This document shows, in pieces, positions 10,601 through 22,100 of a DNA stretch of 64,000 nucleotides (position 1 is its first letter; each line of letters starts with the position of its first letter). A program made the position numbers and the translations under genes. Location of the stretch: the NCBI GenBank assembly GCA_914767715.1, contig OU612074.1, positions 24,352,062-24,416,061 on the forward strand, given 5' to 3'. This DNA comes from Membranipora membranacea (lineage: Eukaryota; Bryozoa; Gymnolaemata; Cheilostomatida; Membraniporidae). Under the pieces are notes generated by a model. The model searched no databases, had not been told where the DNA came from, and saw only the letters and a program-made list of their open reading frames with translations.

Positions 10601-13600
10601 TAGTTCATTGCTCTAATATACATTAAAATTCTTCTATAAAAAATTGAGCTTATTTACTATATAAAATATAACTATAACTGTTAACTGTTAGGTCTTACAT
10701 GCAGCATTTTGTGCTACTCTAAGAGATATCAGATCAGTGTTGCCTCTCTGAAATTTACATTAGCTTGATCAGGCTTCATCATCTATGAAATGATCCTACT
10801 AGTATGAAAGTGGTTAGGCAAATACTATATATTAACTGCATAATCTGTAATAACTAACATAAGAAATCTTGTGTTTGTAGATATCCATGCGGCCCTTACT
10901 CATTTCAACCTCAGCTATTGATTTCTCTGACTCGTACCACAGAATACAAAATTATTTTGGTCCGATGGTCAGACTAACATGCTGTACTATAGCTGTGTAA
11001 CGAAGTCAGGTTCAAGCTGTGGTGGCCCGGACTAAACTGATAATGATAATATCCTAGTCTTCTGAAACGGCCTCGTGTAAAACAACTACATAGTAATTAA
11101 GCTGCAAGTTGGGTCAGGTATGTACCAAAATTAATTGGTGTATTATTCATTTTATCCCAGTTGAGCATGATTGATAATATAATGTGGTGTGAGCTTCACC
11201 AGTCACCATCTAGCCATAAAAAAGCAAATAATATTAACCGGCAATGAAGAAACGGGGAGCTTGCCTCATGCTGCCCTAAAGCTATGAGTAGAGCGCAGTG
11301 AGCAAAAAGTGAGTTTTAGATTTTAACTGATAATATCATGACATATGATATTAAACACTTCTCTTTGAATTTGAATGTGATTTTTTCTGTTTTTTTAGTT
11401 ACGCAGTACCAGAAGTCACAGCACAATCCTAGTGATAGCTGTTATGCAACAGTGATGGCTTGATAGTTAGCTTACTGTCATTAACAACGTACATTGCCAC
11501 TACGATTGATTGATAGGAACTGCTTTATGTCCCCGATGGTCTACCATCACACGTGTATTCACAGCCATGAATGCTCACACTTCAGTATTAATCCACCTGA
11601 GCCATTACTATTCTCTCAGGCCTTTTTTTCTGCCTCTCATTTTGCCGCTTTTTCAGGCACCATAATATACAAATAAGTTCATTGAATACACGTGTAAACA
11701 CCATCAACAGTCTCTTCTCTGAACCATTACCTTTATTTTAATGCGCATATAATATGTTATCTGATTGGATCACCTTATCACTCAAACAGTGCAATGATCA
11801 CATAAACAGAGTATTTGCAAGCATCATTTAGTAAGTAAAGCATCACTGCGTGCATTTGTGCATAATCACTCAATTATCCAGGATCAGTCGCACCACCATG
11901 GTAATAATCACTAAGTTTGAACTTGGTGGCTCCCAGCTCTCCGGAACCTCTGTCTCAATCTGGAAATCGTTCAGGCCATGATCTAGCCTGGTGTCTCTTC
12001 TAGAACAAAATCCCCTTCTTTGTTCAGTCGGGGACAAACTCCCTGTTCCCCCTCCCTGTTCCCTTCTCACTCTCCCTGCTCATATGTCCCAAACTCTCTG
12101 CTGGGATTGGAGTTGTCCTCTACCATTTGCCAAAGTGCAAGAGAGGATAACTGTTCATCAAAGTGTTGACTTTTTGTTACAAAGAACATCATTGGCCGAA
12201 ATTATGTTTTCAGACACATTGAAGGTTCGGTTTTTTAAAGGTTCGTAGCTTGTGGTCCGGTTTTTCGTACCTACCGTGTGTCTAGTGCAGTGATTGGTCG
12301 TTAAGCTGTATCTTCTGCAGTGATTGCTAATCTCCAGACTCTGTGATTATGATATGCATCCGAATATTCTTAACTGGCTTTACAGTTTCCTCACAAATCG
12401 CACACAACGTGTTATAACAAGGTCCAATGTATCAGCATCTACAACAACATCTACTGGGAGCCCTCAAGGCTGTGTGCTCAGTCCGCTACTTTTCTCATTC
12501 TATGTATCCAGTATGCCAACACTCAACTCCAATACCGAAATCCTCATATATGCTGATGACACAGTCATACTAGAGTTTCTCACGAGTACCCAGCCATCGT
12601 GTCTCCAACAAGAAGCAGATCATCTATATGCTTGGTGCTGCGAACATGACCTGCTTCTTAACTCAAAGAAGACCAAAGAACTGGTTTTCAGCAATGCACG
12701 GGATAACCCGACCACACAACAGCTGGTAATAAATGGTTCCCCGGTCGATCAAGTAACGGAGTTCGTGTATCTTGGTACTACGCTAACTACTAAACTTGAC
12801 ATTACAGCCTCTGCCAACCGAACTGTAAAGAAAGCTAGAACTCGACTTCACATTATGAGCAAGCTGTATAATCTGGGAATACATATCAGATTGATTACAT
12901 CATGCTACAAATCCTTCGTCGGAAGCATCCTACTCTACCATCTAGTAGTGATATATTCTCATCTTAGTGCAGACTCTAAAAAACATCTACAGCGAGTGGT
13001 GCGCTCAGCCGGTCGCCTCGCAGGAGATATCACCTTCACCGCAGTAGCCGATCTCTACCACAACAAACTCGCTACAAAGAGTCTTCGCATGGTGGCAACC
13101 GAACAAACTCCCATGTTGACATTTACTCAATGCCCATCAGGCCGATATTCCACCATCCGGTACAGAGTAAACCTAAGCTAACTGTGTTCACTATCTAAAT
13201 AGCGTTTTTTCAAAAAAGTAAACTTTTTATATGAATTTTTATCCATTTATTTTTACCGTCCATACTTTTAACAAGAGAGCACTCGCATGAAGCATTTTAT
13301 TTCTCTAATTGATGAGACAAATAAACACATCATCATCATCATATTGGTCACTAACCTGAATCTTGTTCAGTGATTGGTCACTAACCTGTGTCTTGTGCAG
13401 TGATTGGTCACTAACCTGAATCTTGTGCAGTGATTGGTCACTAACCTGTGTCTTGTGCAGTGATTGGTCACTAACCTGCGCTTGTTCAGTGATTGGTCAC
13501 TAACCTGAATCTTGTGCAGTGATTGGTCACTAACCTGAATCTTGTTCAGTGATTGGTCACTAACCTGAATCTTGTTCAGTGATTGGTCACTAACCTGAAT

Positions 13601-14510
13601 CTGGTTCAGTGATTGGTCACTAACCTGAATCTTGTTCAGTGATTGGTCACTAACCTGAATCTTGTTCAGTGATTGGTCACTAACCTGAATCTTGTTCAGT
13701 GATTGGTCACTAACCTGAATCTTGTTCAGTGATTGGTCACTAACCTGAATCTTGTTCAGTGATTGGTCACTAACCTGAATCTTGTGCAGTGATTGGTCAC
13801 TAACCTGAATCTTGTTCAGTGATTGGTCACTAACCTGAATCCTGTTCAGTGATTGGTCACTAACCTGAATCTTGTTCAGTGATTGGTCACTAACCTGAAT
13901 CCTGTTCAGTGATTGGTCACTAACCTGAATCTTGTTCAGTGATTGGTCACTAACCTGTGTCTTGTGCAGTGATTGGTCACTAACCTGAATCCTGTTCAGT
14001 GATTGGTCACTAACCTGTGTCTTGTGCAGTGATTGGTCACTAACCTGTGTCTTGTGCAGTGATTGGTCACTTACCTGAATCTTGTGCAGTGATTGGTTCA
14101 CCCGGGTGAGCAGGAGGAGGAAGAGGAGGAAATCCCGTATAATACACAAACTGCGCTGCCGGCATCGCTTGACAAATAAATTCAAACATCATTATGAAGC
14201 AGTTCACAGTGAGTAAGCAGAGAACAAGACGAAATTGGGTATCTCACCCTAAACCTACCATACAATAACCTGGAATGAGAATCAACGCCTTAACTTCAGA
14301 TAAATCCTACACAGTAGTTGAACCGCCAATAAGAAAACTTGTATCCAGATTACTCACATGGGTAAGTGTAGAATGCTGCAGATGATGTCCCCCCTGCTGC
14401 TGGGGGAGCTGGTGCTGGCTCCTGGGTACTGGAGTCTGGGTATCCCACATAGTCGCTGACACCAGACCTATGAGGGGTGATCTTGGGGGACGGGGCTGGG
14501 TTTAAGCAGC
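1500..14510 (-). CDS. Pro/Tyr-rich protein, six visible exons (separate gene or alternative C-terminus)
   Basis: Six minus-strand exons join in consistent phase to a stop at 1500 (947 nt, about 315 residues). The protein is low complexity: Pro/Tyr-rich (FYTYP, FPPLPPAHPG, GPFYPNYQNLPPVSPQ), then Ser/Asn/Gln-rich, ending GAKIWEYQSRCQSAAL and SLVL. No domain recognised. The first exon needs one preceding base, so an upstream exon exists. I see no start codon exon between it and 16 kb. Exon 40 of the CDK5RAP2-like gene ends with exactly that phase, and joining it gives a 2,645-residue isoform with no stop. Either a neighbour gene or an alternative 3' end. The intron between exons 2 and 3 is 9.6 kb and holds all the nested transposons. 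Confidence 0.6.
1651..2883. other. Intron between Pro-rich exons E and F
   Basis: 1.2 kb, no further exon seen. At 2400-2460 there is a short array of overlapping palindromes built on tcatatgacatg. Confidence 0.5.
2884..3034 (-). CDS. Pro-rich gene exon E
   Basis: Acceptor TTTCTTACACAG, donor GTAGGT. Reads EKTGSQTEAQSINKTS and LTALQTESNLDGAAG. Ends in phase 2. Confidence 0.68.
3359..3511 (-). CDS. Pro-rich gene exon D
   Basis: Acceptor TTTACTCACAG, donor GTAGGC. Reads GDVLFGMQPFRDADDSSS and KFSVHKQSIIVNDINK; not low complexity at its start. Phase 1 in and out. Confidence 0.7.
4211..4468 (-). CDS. Pro-rich gene exon C, GC donor
   Basis: Acceptor TCTTATTTGTAG. Reads AALYYPPALGPFYPNYQ, then PPLGPPPGSPPGPP. 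The exon ends CAAG followed by GCAAGC: a GC-AG intron, with the strong flanking match (AAG|GCAAG) expected for such donors. Ends in phase 1. Confidence 0.7.
4701..6212. mobile_element. Two interleaved foldback (inverted-repeat) elements
   Basis: The end sequence ggtaactgtaaattgctga occurs at about 4701 and 5013, and inverted, ending at about 5605 and 6212. The 4701-4875 arm is inverted at 5440-5605; the 5013-5445 arm is inverted at 5795-6212. Arms therefore overlap in an A-B-A'-B' order. No transposase reading frame. A perfect small hairpin (gatagtagaatcaattctactatc) lies at 5630-5655. Confidence 0.75.
6571..7504 (+). repeat. 5' LTR
   Basis: 934 bp. TATA box TATAAATA at 7431-7438, preceded by three relatives of the motif agagtcNNcgtactc. 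Shorter than the 3' LTR because a block between about 7331 and 7340 is missing (about 330 bp present in the other LTR). Confidence 0.9.
7505..8984 (+). other. Internal region of the LTR retrotransposon
   Basis: Short open frames only; C-rich stretches with repeats of ccagtccttgtcc at about 8245-8325. No recognisable gag or pol domain. Presumably mobilised by an autonomous relative elsewhere. Confidence 0.6.
8985..10252 (+). repeat. 3' LTR with expanded promoter-proximal repeat
   Basis: 1,268 bp. Carries six copies of cagttagagtcgtcgtactc separated by C-runs at about 9925-10115, where the 5' LTR has one. TATA box TATAAATA at 10179-10186. Confidence 0.9.
10253..12277. other. Right-hand body of the TIR transposon
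   Basis: About 2 kb without a convincing gene. A perfect 11-bp inverted repeat (aatgaactaaa/tttagttcatt) sits at about 10585-10612. The right TIR is at about 12222-12277. Confidence 0.5.
12278..12326. repeat. Relic of the 30-bp minisatellite between two insertions
   Basis: gtgtctagtgcagtgattgg and a second degenerate unit, matching the array at 13.34 kb. Bounded left by the TIR element and right by the LINE. Confidence 0.8.
12327..13181 (+). pseudogene. Reverse transcriptase C-terminal fragment
   Basis: About 284 codons without a break, from the start of the truncated element to TAA. Fingers/palm motifs with SPQG and YADD, then a helical thumb and C-terminal Cys-poor region. No start of its own. 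Of the jockey/CR1-like broad group by motif style; clade not resolved. Confidence 0.85.
12327..13342 (+). mobile_element. 5'-truncated non-LTR retrotransposon (LINE)
   Basis: One open frame to 13181 encodes the C-terminal half of a reverse transcriptase: GSPQGCVLSPLLFSFYV, the catalytic YADD box (IYADDTVI), and the thumb-region YLGTTL. The 3' end is a short (ATC)n tail. It interrupts a minisatellite unit, with ATTG on both sides (12323-12326 and 13343-13346). Endonuclease and the N-terminal half are absent, as usual for 5' truncation. Confidence 0.88.
13343..14104. repeat. 30-bp minisatellite made of exon end plus 5' splice site, ~25 copies
   Basis: On the minus strand the unit is caagattcaggttagtgacc plus aatcactgca. 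The copy nearest exon B contains the true junction CAAGATTCAG|GTAAGTGACC; the following copies carry GTTAGT. Copies fall into a few types (attcag, acacag, gttcag variants). Confidence 0.95.
14075..14155 (-). CDS. Pro-rich gene exon B
   Basis: Acceptor GATGCCGGCAG, donor GTAAGT at 14074. Reads QFVYYTGFPPLPPAHPG then EPITAQDS. Its last bases and donor seed the adjacent 30-bp minisatellite. Confidence 0.65.
14358..14510 (-). CDS. Pro-rich gene exon A
   Basis: Acceptor AGTTGTTTAG, donor GTGAGT. Reads NPAPSPKITPHRSG, DYVGYPDSSTQEPAPAPPAA, FYTYP. Enters and leaves in phase 1. Confidence 0.65.
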
Positions 14511-15364
14511 CTAAACAACTACCCATCAATACTGACTACTATCAAACTCACAAACAATAATACAAAATAGTAGCGGCCAACAATAGTAAGTTGTTGATTG
14601 AGATGTGCATAGCTCAACGTTTTACAATACACAAACAGAGATTGGCGTAGGGTACGACCACAGGTGGGGAAGTCTCTTATGTTATAGGTCAAGTTACAAT
14701 TGAAGCTTTTTGGATGTTTTAATATTATATACCAGGGGTGCAGGAAGTAGATTCTTTAGACCGGGACAATGGGAGGTACCAATAATACCTTGTGGCCAGT
14801 GACAACCAATAATAACTGATTACTTAATTACACATTTGTGTAATTACATTGTAAGTAAACGGTTGGAGTTATGAGAAATTTGGGAGGAATACCAACTGAA
14901 ATTGCTCATGTCAGCAAAAATAATAGCTTCAACTTAGAATGTATGTATGTGTTTATTTTGTTGCTCCTAAAATCAGCAGTTTGATGTACTGGAGTACCTG
15001 TGATATGTAATAATAACTAACATGATTTTCCAGTCGTGTGGAGAAGAAGCAGGGATATAATAGAGAAGAACATACTCTGTTCAAAAAACAACAATGCTTG
15101 TAGCTAAGTGTAATCTCTCTCTCTCCAAATATAACTGAATCAGGCAAAATAAGGACAGAAAACTACAGGGTAATGTAACATGATTGACAACCGATTGAAG
15201 CTGAACCATTGGTTAGTCCTGATAAACTTTGAATTTTGTATGTCATACTAAAACAACTACTCACTTATCTACTGACCTACATAAGGAGACGAGCTAATCC
15301 AGGTATAACCACTAGATGGCGGCAGGCTTTAATAAATGACACAAAGTTCCACAAAATATTATAG
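14511..15364. other. Spacer between exon 41 and the Pro-rich exons
   Basis: No convincing coding exon. A short stretch at about 15253-15290 (minus) reads GYTWISSSPYV between a weak acceptor and GTCAGT, similar in flavour to the next exons, but its phases do not join cleanly. Left unassigned. Confidence 0.4.
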
Positions 15365-16041
15365 TTTATTGCGATCTTTTCGACTCACATAAACATAGCA
15401 GGAAAAAGCAGAAAAAACAGAAATCTTGTGCATCTAGAGTCAACTACAGAATATGATATATTTGCATAGCATCAAATCCAAACTGAATATTTCACATAAA
15501 TGCTCCGAATATAATCCTCTGAGTAAAACATGACAACAAAGAGGGACAAAGAACACTAGCATGGCTAACGTTATTATAATATCGTAGATCAGTGAATGGA
15601 AGAAAATATATAATAGGTATAATCAGTGTAATGATTTATCACTGACAGGTTATAATCATAAACTGTAAGTATGTATATATATACATATACTTACAGTAAG
15701 TATTTATATGTATATATATACATATACTTACTGTGTATTATAATGTAGGTTATTATGTGATGAGTGAGATATAATACCGACAATGAGAGATGAGACAACT
15801 CGAAATCCTACAGAACTAAGCTATTCACTAAATAAGAATAAGAGAGCGTTTAGCATATTAAAGACATACATAGAATAAATACAACATGGATAATCATGTT
15901 AAAGAAACACTCCTAGTTATTTCCTCCATTAATACAATAATTTCATCTCGGATTCACAAAAAGAAAATGTCTTAGAAAAACTAAGCCGGGGAGCAAAGCT
16001 CTCATCTGCAGCTGTATAGGGGGGGGGGGGGAGGGGGCAGT
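15365..16041 (-). other. Probable 3' UTR of the CDK5RAP2-like gene
   Basis: Begins with a run of C on the sense strand and reaches the first AATAAA (15370-15365) about 675 nt after the stop. Contains an AT-rich palindrome at 15664-15735. No coding exon seen. The poly(A) site is inferred from the hexamer only. Confidence 0.4.
15664..15735. repeat. AT-rich palindrome
   Basis: Nearly perfect nested inverted repeat of taagtatgtatatata type, two palindromes back to back around cttacagtaag. Confidence 0.8.
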
Positions 16042-16157
16042 TTAAGGCTCTCCAGCTGTCTGATTTCTTCTGTAGGAGGGACCCAGTCTATCAGCGCTGA
16101 AAGCTCGAGACTTCACATTCTCCTTACTAGCCTTCAGTATAGATTTCACTCTCTTCA
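16042..16157 (-). CDS. CDK5RAP2: CDK5RAP2-like exon 41 (basic C-terminus and stop)
   Basis: Residues 2323-2360, basic tail KRVKSILKASKENVKSR, ending in TAA at 16044-16042. Acceptor TATATTTGTAG. An internal GTAAGG (after A of GCT A) could act as a phase-1 donor and let translation continue into the 14.5-kb exons. Confidence 0.82.
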
Positions 16158-19100
16158 CTACAAATATAAAATGAAGAATATAAAATAAAAAATGATGCAG
16201 TTAAGAATCGCGTCCCCTTATAAAGAGCGCAGCTGTGAGTGAAATAGAATATCAAGAAGTTATATGAGCTGAGTTCACTCTACCGCTGACCGAACCAGAA
16301 GCTATTCTCATTTATACAGGAAAGCTCTATTGTTAACTTTGTACATTTCACTGTTTATATTAACTTTATTAGAAAGAGCAAGTTTATTCACTCACCACAG
16401 TATTTACTACAAGAACACCGCAGTTACATAAACTATGCATCTACAAAAGGTAGCTCAAATAAAGAGCTAGAAATGGAGCTATAATAAATTAGCTATAATC
16501 AGGTAGCTGAAATAAAATAGCTAATACACAGTAGCTGTATTAAGTTGGCTAATCGCGTTTAGCGGCTTAAGTAAAGTAGCGGCTGTCTGGCTGACTATAA
16601 TAACTTACTCTGATTGACGAGATCTCCATCAAACTGAGTGGCTCTCATTAATTCTTTAAGTTGAGTTTTCGCCCAATCATATCGAGCCTCCAACTTCTTA
16701 TACGCTCTCAGTGTCTCCTCAAACTGTCAACAAATTATACATAAATCTATACATCATCAATCTCAGAGGTAAATATACAACATACAATACAATACATCAT
16801 CAATCTCAGAGGTATATATACAACATACAATACAATACATCATCAATCTCAGAGGTATATATACAACATACAATACAATACATCATCAATCTCAGAGGTA
16901 TATATACAACATACAATACAATACATCATCAATATCAGAGGTATATATACAACATACAATACAATACATCATCAATCTCAGAGGTATATATACAACATAC
17001 AATACAATACATCATCAATCTCAGAGGTATATATACAACATACAATACAATACATCATCAATCTCAGAGGTATAGATACAACATACAATACAATACATCA
17101 TCAATCTCAGAGGTATATATACAACATACAATACAATACATCATCAATCTCAGAGGTATATATACAACATACAATACAATACATCATCAATCTCAGAGGT
17201 ATATATACAACATACAATACAATACATCATCAATCTCAGAGGTATATATACAACATACAATACAATACATCATCAATCTCAGAGGTATATATACAACATA
17301 CAATACAATACAATTGAACTCTGACCTTATCACTTCTCCCTCCATCTGGAAGTTCTCTAATGTAGAACTTTGTGATGTACTTCTTCTCTGAGAATAAAGT
17401 CCTCCTCAAATTCTCAACACAAGATTTCAGTTCTTTGAGAGTACACCACTCAACATTCTACAAGTACAGAGAGATTACATATCAGCGTGACGTCAGCGTG
17501 AAGTCAGCATGACGTCAGGGCAACTCAGACTAGTAATGAGTAAATGAAAGGAAGATTTAAGAATGATCTGAGTCTCGATTAATCAATTTAAAGTATAAAA
17601 AAACAACAACTTATCACTACAATGACAGGAAATGGTTGATGTCATTATATGAGCAGGGAACAACTTCAGCAGCAGCGGCAGCAGCAGAAATACAAACTCA
17701 GCCAGGGGTTTGGGGTTTGGGGTTTCAGCAACAAGGAGAAAAAATATAACAATAGTATCGAAATACAACCATTACAAAATCAGACCCAAATCTCACAAAA
17801 CCAACACTACTGAATATGTGCAGGGACCGGGAGTGTTCTACCTAAACCTTACTAAGGGTAATATCGTGCACCATAAAATACCTTCATGTCAGAGCTAAAA
17901 TACCTTACCATATATCTCTATAAAAAGTAACATTTAGTGGTATAACAAGGTTACGCTGACGGAAACGGCTTAATATGAGTCACAAATTCTGGATCTGAAG
18001 AGAATCTGAATGTATTCCCGACACAGAGACAGAACTGAGTCGTATATAAACTCTCTTATCTCCGTATGGGCAGAGCGCTATCTGGTCAGCTAAGCCTAGA
18101 TATTTATAACTGTCATAAACTTAAATTGAACAAAACATGATACAACATTACTCAGATCCACAGAAGACTTACATCGAGAGGAGAGGTGGCGGGTAACCTG
18201 TCAAGCCTGCTCTGTACCCTAGCCTCCAGTCCACTGAGTATAACTAGACTTTCCTCGTTGTGTTTCTTGAGTAGCTCATAGTTAACGAGATCTGATATAG
18301 CGTATAGAGGACCTCGTGTCGAGGGTAGATCAGTTAGAGATGTACTGACTACTCTGTCTATGTTACCTATAGGATATAATGATGATATTATTTATCTGAT
18401 AGAGAGTCGCTTGTCAAAGTGGTCAAAATTAAAGTGTTTGTAAAGGATCAGGTTTTTTGGTATCATTCTAGAGATCTCAGTCTAGTTTAGAACATTATTT
18501 TATGTTCAAAAGCAGCCTGTGGCCCAGTTAAGACTTATTTGCCCTCAAAGTTGGGATGAGAAGGTACTAAAAAGGTACTAATTTTTTCGTTTGAAGTTGT
18601 GATCACTTGTTGAAAATAGTACCTTTTTAGTACCTCAGATTATAATGGGAATATACAGCACTTTGTAACTAAGGCGTATTGTTATGACACAGTGGTTTTG
18701 ATATTCTGCATGTGATATCAAAACAAACAGAATTTATCTATTGAATGAATGAGTGAATACAAGGCATTATTTATCTGTCCCATGTGGTTTAGCTGGTAAA
18801 ACGGGATAGTCTATGACATTTCATAATTCAATGACAAAGCTAACGATCTAAATCGAACACGGCAAAAAATTACAGCTCTAGCTCATTCAACAGTGAGAAT
18901 GACAATTACAGGGAGATTCGAGTCCATGTGATAATCAGAGGGAAAATATCTCTGAGGTAGTCACACCACTCAAGTTTAAATCTGTATGATTTCGGCCACT
19001 GGAAATAACCCACAGTGCTTTGGCAGATACAACATTTTCTGTTAACCATGGTTACTACTGGAGATAGAAATTGGCAATATAAAGGCAGATCAATACATCG

Positions 19101-22100
19101 CTAAGTGTTTCAAGGTTTTGTTTACATTAATATGATGAATAAAAGAGATTGTGGCTATGACATTCCTATCAAACTCGTCTTCAGCCCGCATGAAAAGCAG
19201 TGATACGCTTCAATTATTAGCTTCATGAATAGCGGCTTTCAATAGAATTTCAATGGAAGATACAAAATTTACACAGGTAGATGGTGTGTTTTTTCTTGAA
19301 AATGTGTATTTCCAAATCGCACAGAAATCTAAAATAAATTCTTTGTAAATCTCGACATTTCAGGCATTATGATGATGTTGAAATCCAAAGCATGCAATGA
19401 TTAATACTGAGTGATATGAGGTTTTGACAATTGATAATCGTGTTAGCAGTGAGATACCCGGAGACACTTTCTATTTTTTTATTAGATCTTGTCCATCTGT
19501 GTGCATCACAGATACTCATCACATCTTAACATAGACTATCAATATTACTGACCGAGTGCAGCAGGTCTTATGAGAGCACATGTCACTGCACACAACAGTC
19601 ACTTAGGAAATTAATTTGTCGAGTTTTTGAGTTATTTCGTCGATCTGATTTGGGAGGCTAGTGTTGGGTAAATTGCAAGATTTGGTGCAAACTATAAAGC
19701 ATTGCATGGACCATTTTTGGGTGAATCTGAAATAAGCAAGGCTTTGTGGGCAGGGAGAATCAATTGCTCCATTATAATCTTATTTTACCAGAGCAAACAT
19801 GCGCTTCGGTCTGAAAAGAAAATCACTCATTCTCATGCTTGAAAAACAGCTGACAGGGAATGCGTCAAAGTCATAGTCATTGATTGTAATGTACAGTGGT
19901 TCTTCTAATCTTTTCTTAGACATGGGCTCATAACAGATATAGAGGTTGTTTTGATTGGCGGTCTCAACTCATCAAATAGTGTGTATACAAATTATAGAAC
20001 TTTCTTTTGAACTTTCATGTCATCAGACAGACTTGTGAGTGACTTTGTCATTTATTTGCAAAAGCTGTTATCTGACTGCAATAGTCGCTAATATTACAGT
20101 ATTTCCCCAATAACAGGCTCATAACAAATAGCCTGGACTAGTTGGGCGGTGCATGAGTAGGCGACTCAATGTTGTTAACTTATAACCCCCAAACCTACCA
20201 GACCAAATAGACCTGATGACTAATTTTATATGCAAATGCATGTGTGATAGCTGTCTTAATCTGATTTCAAGCTCAAAAATGATACCAAGAAACCTGTTCC
20301 TTTACAAACACTTTGACAGGAGATTTATAAAGCTCTATAAACGATAAAAACCCCCAGAAATCCACCGGCATATCCATCCAACATACAGTAGAGACATGTG
20401 TGTATAATGTGTACTTACCAGTAAGTCTGCTCAGCTCTCTACCTGATGACTGTTCTACACTTTCATAGACATTAGTGATAGCCTGAGGGCTAGTCCTGTG
20501 TACTTCCTCTCTGGATGGGGGTGTGTATCCAGCCCGTGTGTTGGTTGAGTTATCAAACACAGGCGTAGATGAGTGCTGAGGGGGTTGAGTTACCATCCCT
20601 GGTCTAAGTGCTCCACTCTGGTGATACATATCAGAGGGAATCTGTGGTCTCTCCTCATAGTTCTGCTGATGTACAGGCTGTTGAGTTGTGGGTGGTCTAT
20701 ATGATTCCGTGATAGTTTGTCTTTGTGGGTGGTCTAATGTGTCATGTTTGACTGGGGACCTTTGTGGGCTTCTGCTCCTGTCCCCAGTTAGTGTGTGGTC
20801 CCTGCTGGGTGGTGAGTGGTGTCTGCCTGGGTGGCCCTGTTGTGGGGACCAATAGCCTGTCCCGTCTGCAGCAGGTGCTTGCTGATAATGGACACTAGCT
20901 GGAGCTGTCTGATTGGCCGATTCTGGCACTTGCTGATAGGTTATACCATTTATTGTCACTTGCTCAGGGGCACTTGAATGTAACTGCATATTGGGGGTTC
21001 TGAGATCAGTAAGATTTGCAGTGTTATTTGGTCCAGTTTGATTGGTCGTTTGGAGATGAGATGGCAGGCTGTGATTGGGTGATATATCAAAAGAGCCTTG
21101 ATTGGGCATGGACAGTTGAGGAGCGCTGTGATTGGCTGAGAGATCCTCTGCGTTGTTTTGTGATCTATTAGCTGGTAGGTTGACAGGAGACTCTGCCCAC
21201 TGATGAGATGTCAGGTGCCTCTGTGAGTCAGATGGCTGTAAACTTTGACTCGCTCTCTCAACTCCTACAATATATAACCATAGTATATCATCTAAATATG
21301 CAGAGTTTTACCAATCGGAGATCTCATACTATTATTAATTCTTATCCGATTGACTGTCTGAGTGAGGATGTGACACAATGAGGCTACAAGCTCTGTAGCT
21401 TGTTATAGGTAACTTAGAACAGGCTTTGTGTATTCTCACCTGGAGACAGGCGATAAGGCAGACCATCTCTGAGCTGTGAGGAAACAGGAAGTGACTGTGA
21501 GTGTGTCGGCATCTCATCAGCAGCTGTACCTAAAATAGCAGCATAGTAGTAATCACCGGGAGGGAGGGGGAGGGTCGTCCCTTCCCACCATGAATATAAC
21601 AAAGTTTGACTGAGCCAGATTTAAATGGATCAATACAATATCAAAAGTTAATTATTATATTATTTAGAGGGTTAGATTAATAATGCATCAGACAAAATCA
21701 CAGTAATTCACACAAACTAACTGACTCTATGTGACTAAATACCATAACTCTGTGCTAAATACCACCTCCTTTATAATTTAATATGCTAGTATATCCTTCC
21801 TTGACACTTGTCTGACACATATCTGACACTTGTATGACAATACCACATACTGGGGTAACTACCTTATATTTGTTAGCTTATATAGACCAGACTAATTATT
21901 TAGTATCTAGAGGAGATCATACCGTTAAGTGTTTGACTAGCAGACTTATAATTCTCATGTACACCAGAGGAGGCAATAGTAGCAGAAGGAAGGTGAAGGT
22001 CAGCGTGATGAGAATCAGTGAGGCGTGACTGAGCCAGACATTTCTTCTCTAGAGATAATAACTCAGCTATTCTCTGGTTAAGATTCTCTACACGCATTAG

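Larger units (their letters stand above)
6236..12277. mobile_element. Non-autonomous TIR DNA transposon (hAT-like by target duplication), carrying an LTR element
   Basis: About 55-bp imperfect terminal inverted repeats: left GGGTAGGTACGAAAAACCGA, right end is its complement with several mismatches. Both ends are flanked by the 8-bp duplication GTGTCTAG (6228-6235 and 12278-12285). Removing the element restores a unit of the 30-bp minisatellite found at 13.3-14.1 kb. Without the nested LTR element it is about 2.4 kb; I recognise no transposase. An 8-bp duplication suggests hAT, but the terminal bases do not settle it. Confidence 0.8.

Noticed and set aside
6236-12277. Autonomous transposon with its own transposase
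   Set aside because: No open frame over about 90 codons with recognisable catalytic motifs outside the LTR element.
13343-14104. CRISPR array
   Set aside because: Regular 30-bp period but no unique spacers; eukaryotic minisatellite. The same holds for the 50-bp and 43-bp arrays.
13367-14185. 272-codon open frame of NKIQVSDQSL repeats
   Set aside because: It is the 30-bp minisatellite read in a frame different from that of exon B; the exon's own frame hits TGA just after the donor.
16711-17391. 226-codon plus-strand frame
   Set aside because: It is the 43-bp intronic array plus antisense of exon 39.
21335-21602. Alternative minus-strand frames over exon 36
   Set aside because: Out of phase with exons 35 and 37, whereas the phase-1 reading joins both.
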